Assembly: GCA_964017195.1 (NCBI GenBank)
Contig: OZ024892.1
Span: 6,962,366 to 7,026,365 of the forward strand
DNA: 64,000 nucleotides
Reading direction: 5' to 3'
Origin: Siderastrea radians
Taxonomy: Eukaryota > Cnidaria > Anthozoa > Scleractinia > Rhizangiidae
Shown: positions 7,059 through 15,545 of the stretch, in pieces
How the letters are laid out: the number at the start of each line of letters is the position of its first letter
How positions within the stretch are numbered: the stretch's first letter is position 1
The notes under the pieces: generated by a model
Database searches by the model: none
Told to the model about the DNA's origin: nothing
Seen by the model: the letters and a program-made list of their open reading frames with translations, nothing else
Translations under genes and position numbers: made by a program

Positions 7059-7670
7059 ATGACATCCACAGGGACTGATATGTTAATTCACCACGGTATT
7101 CCTTGGCTTGGGAAAAAAGCAGTTGAAATGGGGAGATATTACGGTAGTGAAGCACTAAGGAACCCAAAACTGCAGAAAAAGGCTCTCGATTATGCTCTGG
7201 AAAGAGCGGCCCCTTTTATTCAAAAAACAGGATCGGAAATGCTTGATCAATTGTCCACTAAAATCAGGCCGAATAAAAAGTATAAAACCGACAGGAAAGA
7301 TTTGGATGGAGGTGGACTGGACATTCATAAAGCCATTGGAAAACTCCCTAAACCAAAAGGGGGTTGGACTCTTCCAGGGCATAAATACACTGGTCCATAT
7401 AACGATCTTGAAAATCAGGTTAGATGGGATGAAAAAACAGGAGAGATACTTGATATATATGATGAACCAACTGGTAGGACAGATGCTATAGCAATGCAAC
7501 ATGATGTTGATTATTCAGTTTGCAAAGATGATAAAAAATGTAAAAACAAAGCCGATAGGAAAATGGTCAAAGCTTTGGATTCTGTTCCTTATAATGAGAG
7601 GCAATGGGGTCATTGGTTGGCAAGGAATATGATCAATACGAAGCAAAAACTTGGTCTTGGTTTAAACTGA
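7059..7670 (+). CDS. Parvovirus-type phospholipase A2 domain protein
   Basis: 203 residues. The calcium-loop motif YTGPYN is at 110-115 and the catalytic HDVDY at 148-152, with a following cysteine pair and an AD motif at 165-166. This is the layout of the viral PLA2 domain found in parvovirus VP1, which helps particles leave endosomes. The N-terminal 80 residues are helical and basic. LDGGG at 82-86 fits an adenain cleavage site, so the enzyme part could be released during maturation. The stop TGA at 7668 comes immediately after the heptamer TTTAAAC, and the integrase frame overlaps in -1, so a fused PLA2-integrase product is possible (see findings). Confidence 0.85.
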   Translation: MTSTGTDMLIHHGIPWLGKKAVEMGRYYGSEALRNPKLQKKALDYALERAAPFIQKTGSEMLDQLSTKIRPNKKYKTDRKDLDGGGLDIHKAIGKLPKPKGGWTLPGHKYTGPYNDLENQVRWDEKTGEILDIYDEPTGRTDAIAMQHDVDYSVCKDDKKCKNKADRKMVKALDSVPYNERQWGHWLARNMINTKQKLGLGLN

Positions 7671-8620
7671 AAAGGCCGTCGAGTGAAGAAAACTGGCAAG
7701 AAAAATTAGCTGATGAGCTTCATAAACCGATAAAGCGTAACTTCACCCGGCGGCGGGTAATTGTAAACCATATTGACGAGACATGGTGTTCAGATATCGT
7801 TGAGATGCAAAAATTCAGCCGATGGAATAAGGGTTATAGATATCTTCTCATGGTACTCGATGTATTTAGTAAATACGGTTGGATCGTTCCTTTGAAGGAT
7901 AAAAAAGGTGAAACCGTTATGAATGCATTCAAAACAATATTCAAAGAGGGGCGTAAACCACAATATCTTTGGACTGATAAAGGGAAAGAGTATTACAACA
8001 AACATGTTAAGGAACTACTTGATAAGAATAAAATAACCTTGTACTCAACTGAGAATGAGGAAAAGTCGTCAGTTTGCGAAAGATGGAACCGTACAATCAA
8101 AACCAAGATGTGGAAGCAGTTTACTGTTCAGGGGAATACACAGTATCTTGAAATGTTACCTAAATTAGTGAAAGAGTATAACAATACCAGACATTCAAGC
8201 ACAAAGATGACGCCTACAGAAGCAAGTAAAAAGAAGAATGAAGGAGTTGTTTACTTTAATCTATACGGTGATATGAAACCAATCTCAATAAAGTCAAAGT
8301 TCAAAGTCGGTGATAAGGTCAGAATATCTAAGTACAAACGTCCTATCTTTGACAAAGGATACACAGCTAATTGGACAGAAGAAGTTTTCACAGTCGACAA
8401 GATACAATACACCAATCCGATCACTTACAGACTCAAAGATTTCAGTGGTGAGGAGATATCAGGTTCTTTTTATGAACAGGAGATGCAGAAGGCTGTTCAA
8501 GACGTTTACCGTATTGAGAAAGTAATTCGACGAGACGCTCGAAAAGGTAAAGCTTTGGTGAAGTGGAGTGGTTACCCAGAAAAATTTAATTCATGGGTAG
8601 ATATTAACAATCTGATGTAA
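7604..8620 (+). CDS. Polinton integrase (DDE, rve family) with C-terminal chromodomain
   Basis: 338 codons from ATG 7604. Catalytic residues are Asp64 (WCSD), Asp125 (LWTD) and Glu159 (SSVCERWNRT), with 33 residues between the last two. An SH3-like region (KFKVGDKVRISKYK) follows, then a chromodomain of about 37 residues (YRIEKVIRR, ALVKWSGY, NSWVDINNL). It inserts the element and makes 6-bp target duplications; the chromodomain may guide it to chromatin marks. The first 20 or so codons overlap PLA2 and look like an off-frame reading, so the native protein may begin downstream or arise by -1 frameshift from PLA2. The catalytic part shows no damage. Confidence 0.95.
   Translation: MGSLVGKEYDQYEAKTWSWFKLKRPSSEENWQEKLADELHKPIKRNFTRRRVIVNHIDETWCSDIVEMQKFSRWNKGYRYLLMVLDVFSKYGWIVPLKDKKGETVMNAFKTIFKEGRKPQYLWTDKGKEYYNKHVKELLDKNKITLYSTENEEKSSVCERWNRTIKTKMWKQFTVQGNTQYLEMLPKLVKEYNNTRHSSTKMTPTEASKKKNEGVVYFNLYGDMKPISIKSKFKVGDKVRISKYKRPIFDKGYTANWTEEVFTVDKIQYTNPITYRLKDFSGEEISGSFYEQEMQKAVQDVYRIEKVIRRDARKGKALVKWSGYPEKFNSWVDINNLM
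7661..7667 (+). promoter_or_regulatory. Candidate -1 ribosomal frameshift site (TTTAAAC)
   Basis: The PLA2 codons here read GGT TTA AAC TGA, so the heptamer is placed as T TTA AAC, the canonical X XXY YYZ arrangement, directly before the stop. A one-base backward slip enters the integrase frame, which is open through to its DDE domain. I did not find a strong stem at the usual short spacing downstream. GTGAAG at 7683 could pair with CTTCAC at 7741, and ACCCG/CGGGT at 7744-7757 could form a small hairpin. Confidence 0.55.
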
Positions 8621-8650
8621 AAAAAAAAATAAATTTAAAAAAAAATATTG

Positions 8651-8665
8651 TATTATAATAAAATG
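8651..8665 (+). promoter_or_regulatory. AT-rich start-proximal motif before the small SAP-like gene
   Basis: TATTATAATAAAATG ends in the ATG at 8663. Almost the same string stands before the polymerase ATG at 9040. It is likely a promoter or initiator-type element that abuts the start codon, as late promoters do in several large DNA viruses. Confidence 0.4.
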
Positions 8666-8974
8666 GTAACATATATGACTTTTCAAGAGCTTCGAAAAAT
8701 GGCTATTGGAAAAAAAATCAAAAACGCGCATAAGTTCTCAAAAGCAGAGCTGGTGAAAATGTTAAATCTTGGTGAAGAAGTGTATAACAGACCAAGTAAC
8801 GCAAGGGAGGTGTTAATTACCAATGTTGACACACAGGTCGTCACAAAATGCAAAAGCATCAATCAGTGTTCAAAAGTGGTGGGTAAAAGTTTTGGTTCGG
8901 TTCATTATTTTGCGAATTGCGGAAATGTGTTTGTGGATAAGGATGGAAATAATGTCAGATTGTCTTTTGCTTGA
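8663..8974 (+). CDS. Small SAP/NUMOD-like DNA-binding protein
   Basis: 103 residues from ATG 8663; an upstream in-frame TTG is not needed. The N-terminus TFQELRKMAIGKKIKNAHKF followed by SKAELVKML resembles the helix-extension-helix of SAP-type DNA-binding motifs. The C-terminal half (CKSINQCSKVVGKSFGSVHYF) resembles the NUMOD helix-turn-helix modules found beside homing nucleases. Both resemblances are by eye. It lies between integrase and polymerase, each transcribed the same way, so a role in DNA handling is plausible. No nuclease motif is present. Confidence 0.5.
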   Translation: MVTYMTFQELRKMAIGKKIKNAHKFSKAELVKMLNLGEEVYNRPSNAREVLITNVDTQVVTKCKSINQCSKVVGKSFGSVHYFANCGNVFVDKDGNNVRLSFA

Positions 8975-9023
8975 ACTTTTTCATTTCGTGAAATGTGAAA
9001 TGAAAAAAATTTAAAAAAATATT

Positions 9024-9042
9024 ATATTATAATAAAATAATG
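9024..9042 (+). promoter_or_regulatory. AT-rich start-proximal motif before the polymerase gene
   Basis: ATTATAATAAAATAATG runs into the polymerase ATG at 9040. It repeats the motif before the gene at 8663 with two extra bases. The similar strings AGAATAAAATAAATG (5590 gene), TAAATAAAAGATG (4255 gene) and AATTATAAATG (3865 gene) suggest a shared signal. Confidence 0.4.
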
Positions 9043-12000
9043 GATTCACAAAAAGTTTCTAAGTTGAAAGGATTTGAGAAGAAAAAATGGGTGAAAACTG
9101 AGGAGGAGAAGAAGAAAATTGAGGAGAGGAAAACTGAGGAAAAACTGAAGAAAAAACTGAGGGAAAAACTGAGGAAAGAACTGAGGAGAAAAAATAAAAA
9201 ACTGAGGAAAGAACTGAGGAAAACTGCGACTGAACCGACTTTCACACAGAAAGAAAAAGCCCTTCGAGGGTATACAAGATCATATGAAGTTGGTCTCACA
9301 AACAGACAAGACCCATTAATTCAACTTCAGAAGACCCGTTCAGTGATTAGGAAAAATCTATTAAAGATTTTAAATGAAATGAAAGGCTTGAAATTCAATG
9401 AAACGTTGAAGATTAAGTTTGAAAAACAGAATGGAGATGAGTTGATTGAAGAGAAAGCTTATTTGAACGCAGAAAAACAAACAGTAACAAACGACGTAGA
9501 GATTGCAGAACTGTTGCAGATAACACAACAACAGATTCTAAATAAGATTCAGAAATGGATTTCAAAAGGATCAGGATGGACTATCAAATCAGTTGATGGT
9601 CATTTCATTAATGTTGTAAAGTACAGACCACTCAGAGGTTTTTCATATATTCCATTACCCAAAGAGTTGCAAAACCCAGCCAAAGGCATTATAAACATGA
9701 AAAATAAGGATGATGAATGTTTTCGTTGGTGTCACATTCGTCACCTCTTACCGCAGGATAAAGATCCACAGAGAATAAAAAAGTGTGACAAAAAATATGT
9801 AGAAAAATTGGATTACTCAGGAATTGAGTTCCCCGTTTCTGTAAAACAATACAACAAAATAGAGAAACAGAATAATATTCACGTTAATGTCTTTGGTTAT
9901 GAGGAAGGGCAACCGTATGTAATTTACGTTTCAAAAGAAAAGTTTAACTCTTGTTTGAATCTGCTCTTAATAACCGAAGGAGAGGTGGGACATTATTGTT
10001 TATTAAAGGACTTTAATAAATTCATGTACAATCAAACGAAGCACAAGGGAAGAAAGCATTTCTGTATGTACTGTCTTCAAGGTTTTAGCTCTGAAAGGGT
10101 ATTGAATAATCATACAGTCGATTGTGTTGAAATTAATGGGGAACAAGCCATTAAAATGCCCGAACCTGGATCTAAAATTGCATTCACAAATTATCGCAAA
10201 CAGTTACCAGCACCTTTTGTGATTTATGCTGATTTTGAAGCCATCACCGAAAAAGTTTCACAAAAAAAATCTCACACCGAGCAATATCAAAAACATACAG
10301 CTTGTGGATATGGTTATAAAGTTGTCTGCTGTTATGACGATAATTTTTCAAAACCAATCAAAATTTACAGAGGAGAAATGACCATTCACAAGTTTATGAA
10401 AGACATGTTGGTTGAAGTTGAATACTGTCAAGAGATTGTAAAAACCCACTTTACAAAACCTCTCGAAATGACAGATGAGGATGAGGAAAGTTTCCAAAGA
10501 GCTAAAGAATGCAACATTTGCAAGAAACCTTTTGGTAAAAATGAGGATGGGGAGAAAAATATTAAAAAGGTTAAAATAAAAAATGTTAAAGTAAGGGATC
10601 ACTGCCATGTTACCGGTAAATACAGAGGCGCAGCACATGTAAGTTGCAATTTAAATTTCCAATTGACTAATAAGATACCTGTGGTGTTTCACAATCTCAA
10701 GGGGTATGACAGTCACTTTATAATGCAAGAGATTGGTGATATTGCGAAAAAGAATGTATATGTTGATGAAAAAGGAAGGGAACATGAGATGAGAATAAAT
10801 GTCATTCCCCATAACATGGAGAAATACATGGCCTTTATGTTGGGTCCACATCTTATGTTCATTGACAGCTTTCAATTTATGAGCAGTAGTTTGGAAAATC
10901 TTGTTAAAAATATTACCAAATGTGGGAAATGTAATACGTGTAACCCTGGTAATTGTATAAAACGAATTGTTGATAGTAAAGATCATGTAATACGACATAA
11001 AACAAGCTTTTCATGTGGTGAATGTATAAATTGTAAAAATAGTGCTAAATCATGTATGAAACTAAATCATGACAATTTAATATTTACCTCCAAAGAGTTT
11101 GAAGGCGAGCAATTGAGATTAATGATAAAGAAAGGTGTCTATCCTTATGACTATATGAATAGTTTCAAAAAGTTTGAGGACAACAGGTTGCTGAAGAAAG
11201 AAGATTTCTTCAGTATTATGAATAATAAACATATCACAGATGAAGAGTACCAACATGCACAAAATGTTTGGGATAAATTTGGGTTATCATCAATGGGGGA
11301 GTATCACGATCTATATCTCAAATCGGATATTTTATTGCTGACTGATGTTTTTGAAAATTTTCGCAAAATGTGTCAACAATACTATGAATTGGATCCTGCT
11401 CATTATTTCACAACACCTGGTCTGAGTTGGGATGCAATGTTGAAAACGACAGAAACTGAATTGGAGCTGATGAGTGATGTTGATATGTTTCAATTCATTG
11501 AAAAAGGTATGCGTGGTGGAATTAGTTACATTGCCAACAGATATGGAAAAGCGAATAACAAGTATATGAAAAACTATAATCCAGAGGAGGTATCAAAATA
11601 CATTATGTATTTGGACGCAAACAATTTATATGGTTGGGCAATGAGTCAACATCTTCCAACAGGTGGGTTTAAATGGTTGATGGAAGAAGAGGTAAATTTA
11701 TCCAAGTATAATGATGAGTCTGAAAAAGGATTGATATTGGAGGTTGATTTGGAATATCCAAAGGAGTTGCATGATCTCCACAACGACTATCCACTGGCCG
11801 CTGAAAAAATTAAAGTAACCGAAGGTATGCTGTCACCATATTGCCGAGAAATCGCTGAAAAATTTGGAGTAAAGGTTGGACTGGTTGAAAAGTTGGTGCC
11901 AACATTGTTTAATAAAGAGAGATATGTTTTGCATTACCGCAACTTGCAACTCTATATGTCTTTGGGGTTGAAATTGACGAAGATTCATAGAGCACTCGAA

Positions 12001-12879
12001 TTCAATCAGAGTCCATGGTTGAAACCTTATATCGATTTTAACACAAAAAAGAGAGCAAAGGCAAAGAACTCTTTTGAAAAAGATTTTTTCAAGTTGATGA
12101 ACAATTCGGTGTTTGGAAAGACGATGGAGAATCTGAGAAAGCGACAGGACGTCAAACTTGTAACTGATGAAGAACAACTATTAAAGTGGTCTAGCAGACC
12201 GAGTTTCATAAGCTGTAAAATATTTAATGAGGATTTAGCTGCTATTCATAAAACCAAAACAACTTTAACATTAAACAGACCAGCATATGTTGGAATGTGC
12301 ATCCTGGACTTGTCAAAAACATTGATGTATGATTTTCATTACAATTACATCAAAAGTAAGTATGGTGATAAAGCTCGGTTACTATTCACTGATACTGACA
12401 GTTTAATGTATGAAATTGAAGCAGATAATGTTTATCAAGATTTTTGGAAAGACAAACATTCATTTGATAACAGTGATTATCCAAAGAATAGCCCATTTTA
12501 TAATAATGCAAATAAGAAAGTCATTGGTAAATTCAAGGATGAAGCAGCAGGAATGCCAATTGTGGAGTTTGTTGGTTTGAGGTCAAAAATGTATTCTTAC
12601 ATGAAAGACAATGAACAGAGTAGTCGCACAGCAAAGGGAATAAAAAAGAATGTGATAAAACAACAATTAGGACATGATAAGTACAAGGACGTACTTTTCA
12701 ATAAAAAACAGATGTGTCATACGATGAGATTGATTAAAAGTGAAAAACATCAAATTGGGAGCTATGTGGTGGATAAAATATCACTCAGCTGCTTCGATGA
12801 TAAGAGATATATTCATAAAAATGGTGTAACAAGTTATGCGTATGGTTTTGAAAATGAGGAAATCTTTTGGATATATTAA
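9040..12879 (+). CDS. Protein-primed family B DNA polymerase
   Basis: 1279 residues, intact. The first 65 residues are a Lys/Glu-rich repeat, likely coiled or nuclear-targeting. A CxxC...H...C finger begins near 342 (HFCMYC). Exonuclease motifs: DFE at 398-400, HNLKGYDSH from 551, and YLKSDILLLTD near 758-770. Polymerase motifs: A YLDANNLYG with Asp859, B KLMNNSVFGKT near 1018, C DTDS at 1118-1121, and a later GLRSKMYSY. This is the protein-primed Polinton type. A Cys-rich insertion at 628-672 contains two similar CxxCxxC units (CGKCNTC and CGECINC) between ExoII and ExoIII. It is the last gene before the right terminus and would replicate the linear element from a terminal protein; no separate terminal-protein gene is seen. 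Confidence 0.97.
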   Translation: MDSQKVSKLKGFEKKKWVKTEEEKKKIEERKTEEKLKKKLREKLRKELRRKNKKLRKELRKTATEPTFTQKEKALRGYTRSYEVGLTNRQDPLIQLQKTRSVIRKNLLKILNEMKGLKFNETLKIKFEKQNGDELIEEKAYLNAEKQTVTNDVEIAELLQITQQQILNKIQKWISKGSGWTIKSVDGHFINVVKYRPLRGFSYIPLPKELQNPAKGIINMKNKDDECFRWCHIRHLLPQDKDPQRIKKCDKKYVEKLDYSGIEFPVSVKQYNKIEKQNNIHVNVFGYEEGQPYVIYVSKEKFNSCLNLLLITEGEVGHYCLLKDFNKFMYNQTKHKGRKHFCMYCLQGFSSERVLNNHTVDCVEINGEQAIKMPEPGSKIAFTNYRKQLPAPFVIYADFEAITEKVSQKKSHTEQYQKHTACGYGYKVVCCYDDNFSKPIKIYRGEMTIHKFMKDMLVEVEYCQEIVKTHFTKPLEMTDEDEESFQRAKECNICKKPFGKNEDGEKNIKKVKIKNVKVRDHCHVTGKYRGAAHVSCNLNFQLTNKIPVVFHNLKGYDSHFIMQEIGDIAKKNVYVDEKGREHEMRINVIPHNMEKYMAFMLGPHLMFIDSFQFMSSSLENLVKNITKCGKCNTCNPGNCIKRIVDSKDHVIRHKTSFSCGECINCKNSAKSCMKLNHDNLIFTSKEFEGEQLRLMIKKGVYPYDYMNSFKKFEDNRLLKKEDFFSIMNNKHITDEEYQHAQNVWDKFGLSSMGEYHDLYLKSDILLLTDVFENFRKMCQQYYELDPAHYFTTPGLSWDAMLKTTETELELMSDVDMFQFIEKGMRGGISYIANRYGKANNKYMKNYNPEEVSKYIMYLDANNLYGWAMSQHLPTGGFKWLMEEEVNLSKYNDESEKGLILEVDLEYPKELHDLHNDYPLAAEKIKVTEGMLSPYCREIAEKFGVKVGLVEKLVPTLFNKERYVLHYRNLQLYMSLGLKLTKIHRALEFNQSPWLKPYIDFNTKKRAKAKNSFEKDFFKLMNNSVFGKTMENLRKRQDVKLVTDEEQLLKWSSRPSFISCKIFNEDLAAIHKTKTTLTLNRPAYVGMCILDLSKTLMYDFHYNYIKSKYGDKARLLFTDTDSLMYEIEADNVYQDFWKDKHSFDNSDYPKNSPFYNNANKKVIGKFKDEAAGMPIVEFVGLRSKMYSYMKDNEQSSRTAKGIKKNVIKQQLGHDKYKDVLFNKKQMCHTMRLIKSEKHQIGSYVVDKISLSCFDDKRYIHKNGVTSYAYGFENEEIFWIY

Positions 12880-13119
12880 GGTGGAAATTTGACTGGGAAT
12901 TTTTTTCAGTCAAATTTGTTAAAATTGGTGGCAAAAGTGGTGGCAAAATTGGCAGAAGATTTTGACTGGGATAATTTTCTCTTTAATTTTGACAAAAGAT
13001 TTTTTCAGTCAAATTTGGGAAAATTGGAGAAATTTGATTGAAAATTTTGATCGTAAATTTGACTGAAATTTGATCGTAAATTTGGAAAATGCGCTGGTAC
13101 CCCCAACTCCCTAACTACT
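12880..13119 (+). repeat. Right terminal/subterminal region of the Polinton
   Basis: 240 non-coding bases after the polymerase stop. They hold a field of short related motifs: TTTGACTG and its complement CAGTCAAATTT several times, GATCGTAAATTTG twice, and TGGTGGCAAAA twice. The end ...CCCCCAACTCCCTAACTACT gives a terminus starting AGTAGTTAGGG when read inward. The matching left terminal repeat is outside the window, so the inverted-repeat length cannot be measured. Confidence 0.7.
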
Positions 13120-13125
13120 TTCATC
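13120..13125. other. Putative Polinton target-site duplication TTCATC
   Basis: The six bases immediately outside the proposed terminus are followed by host repeat sequence (ATGTACTTGTTTAATCGAAC). The related uninterrupted repeat at 26.69 kb reads CCATCATGTGTTTGTTTGAT at this place. The partner copy at the left end is not in the window. Confidence 0.5.
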
Positions 13126-14040
13126 ATGTACTTGTTTAATCGAACTAAAGACAGAATTTGAACTTGAACAGGTTATTTCTATGCAGCTCAGAAACAGGAT
13201 TACTGTAGAGAGGAACGTCAGAATTCATCATCTTAGTTTGTTAAAGGCAAGGCACAAAACGCAGTTGTTCTCAGTTTAGAAGTTGGGGACGGAATGGTAA
13301 AAACAGCACTCAATGCTAACAACTGGGAAGCGATTCAACTTCTTTTAGATATATAGCATCCGATTTGTATCAGAACATTTGGAGCTTTTGGAACAGAGAG
13401 CTGAAATGAGTGCAGGTAATCCAGAGTCAACTTTATGTGGTATAGCCAAAAAATGTCGCCCTTCCTTCCTTCTTGGTAGTTTGTTCGGTTCTCGTTTAGA
13501 TTGCTTCTTGATTTTCGTATTGAGCCGCCATGAATGTGTGACACTTTTTATTAAATGATTCTCTCTCATTTTACTGTGTTTTATTTTATGTCTTGTCTTG
13601 ATATTTCGGAGTGGAAAGCCTTCTTGACTGAAACCTACCGCTTGTAAATTTTTTCATGATCGACGTGACGATGAAAGAAATTAATCGTAAACACAACGCT
13701 AACTGCTTAAATTTGTATTTCTACACAGTTTCTTGTCGTATTAAGAAATCAGGCACTTTAGAACAATTTTGGCGGATTTGTGTCTCAGTGTCGCTGTCGG
13801 AATTTCTGCTTAATTTAAATTCGTTGCAAAGTGATTTGTCTCGTCCATTTTTCTCAGCAGGTTGCTTGCTCATATTTAAAGATGGAAAACAACAAGGGAG
13901 ACTTCAGCAAGACATTTACCGACAGCTCTTTTACAGCATTCTTTGGAAAGCTAATTAAGGTCAAGAAGAGTACTCGTAAAACTACAGTTACTCTGATAAA
14001 AAAATAAATGAACTCACTTCAGTCGCTCCCGGCAGCGACT
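13120..14040 (+). repeat. Dispersed host repeat, copy 1 (Polinton insertion target)
   Basis: This region aligns by eye with 26686-27460 along its length: the GATCGAACTGAAGACAG-like start, the block AATGGTAAAAA, the phrase TATAGCCAAAAAATGTCGCC, GATATTTCGGAGT, and TGTGTCTCAGTG near the end. No conserved reading frame is seen in both copies, so the short ORFs here are not supported as genes. Confidence 0.75.
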
Positions 14041-15189
14041 CGACAGACTTTGTAATCTAAATACCGGTACGCATTTTTCACTGATGCGCATGCCCACTGG
14101 CTGTTAAGTTCTGTCATTCATTAAACAACTTTGCTAAAATAAACAATATCGCCCAGGCATCAGGCCGTTTACTGAGAAAGGTCACCCGAAAAAGATTTTC
14201 TGAAGCTTCCAAGCACAATTATGGAGGGAAAAGGCACAACTTTTTCGCCCGCGAAGTATTACTCGGGTGTTTTAAAGAACACACCCTAAACTATTTTTCG
14301 GAAGCTTTTAGAGTCTCTTTTGGAAAAAATAACTTTAGACCGAGAACTGTTTCACTTATAGTTCCTTGAGTAACTTTTTCATTTCGATCTCTAAATAGAG
14401 ACACGCTGAAATGGCTTAGAGGTTAAAAAGAAACCAAATACCAAAACCATGCTACACTAAACTCACTCACTGAGTCGGCGATTCTAATTTATTTTAGTCT
14501 CTAAATTAGGACAGAAATGGAATTCAGTTCAAGTGAGGAAGCTGAAAAATAAAACAATACAGGAGCTGATAAAATATTCCACAACTGAAAAAACATATAG
14601 AGCTTTACACGAAGACTATAAACTTGACGACAGAGCGACTCTTCAGTTTGTTGGATAATTAAATTAGCAATCGGTCAAAACAACCCAATGTGCGGTGACG
14701 AATACTAAACTGGATTGAGAAAACAACACCAACCCAGTCTAAAATAGTCACACTATCTAATTTTGGGATAAAATGTAAACCAGCTGCAAAATGAGAATTA
14801 GTCAGAAAACGAACTTTAACGAAAAATCTTAAAAGACTGCGCACTGAACTGCAATTTTTTAAGCTTACATCAGATCGCTTATTTACGAAATTTCTTTAAC
14901 GATTAAACGTAGAAAACGGGACAACTGAAACTTTCACAAAACTAAAACTAAAACCGCATTAAGATAGGGACTTGTTTGCCTGCATTCATGTATATAAATG
15001 TAAATCTGACTAGAATCCCTGGTGTGACATTGCTGGTAAACGAACAAACACGCTGCTCGACTGAACAGGCGACAACCTCGTTCCCGAGGTCCTCTCTCCT
15101 TATGACGTAGGAAAACTCAGTTTGCCCCGCGTACTGAGCTCTGATTGGTCAATTTCAATTTCAGTCGCGTGGACCCTATGTCAGGAGAC
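14041..15189. other. Host intergenic DNA, no gene seen
   Basis: AT-rich sequence with no long ORF, exon-like segment or clear repeat structure that I can support. Confidence 0.5.
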
Positions 15190-15545
15190 ACTTTATGCTG
15201 GATATCCCGTGATGGACTAGCATCCCACCCAGAGAAAACTAGTAATGCTTCTTGAATGCTCCTTGCCACATTATGCTGGGTACCCTGTGATGACCAGCAT
15301 CCCAACCAGGGGAGAGTAGTAATACTCCTAGTCACCTTATGCTGGGTATCCTGTGCTGGACGAGCATCCCACCCAGAGAACACTAGTAATGCTCCTAGTC
15401 ACTCTATGCTGGGTACCCTGTGATGGACTAGCATCCCATCCAGGGGAGAGTAGTAATACTTCTAGTCGCCTTATGCTGGGTATCCTGTGATGGACTAGCA
15501 TCCCACCCAGAGAAACTAGTAATGGTCCTAGTCGCCTTATGCAAC
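15190..15545. repeat. 66-67 bp minisatellite, copy A
   Basis: TATGCTGG recurs at 15194, 15272, 15338, 15405 and 15472, with a partial unit at 15538, giving periods of 78, 66, 67 and 67. Units contain ATCCTGTGATGGACTAGCAT. The same array is at 35868-36265. ORFs inside are repeat artefacts. Confidence 0.92.

Larger units (their letters stand above)
1..13119 (+). mobile_element. Polinton/Maverick (adintovirus-like) element, right part
   Basis: The set of a protein-primed family B polymerase, retrovirus-type integrase with chromodomain, adenain-like protease, A32-like ATPase, double-jelly-roll capsid protein and penton-like protein defines a Polinton. The left terminus is outside the window. The right terminus is placed at 13119, where the sequence ends ...CCCTAACTACT, so that the reverse complement starts AGTAGTTAGGG; Polinton termini usually begin with AG. 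A related host repeat at about 26.69 kb runs through the same point without the element. Most frames are open, which suggests a recent or still mobile copy. Whether it makes particles cannot be seen from sequence. Confidence 0.95.

Noticed and set aside
7604..7660. ATG 7604 as the native integrase start
   Set aside because: Kept only as an ORF limit; the first residues are an off-frame reading of PLA2 and lack integrase-like sequence.
9027..9299. Minus-strand Phe/Ser-rich ORF
   Set aside because: It is the complement of the Lys/Glu-rich start of the polymerase gene.
13656..13958. 100-codon plus-strand ORF right of the Polinton
   Set aside because: Lies in a dispersed repeat whose other copy (27240-27430) does not keep the frame.
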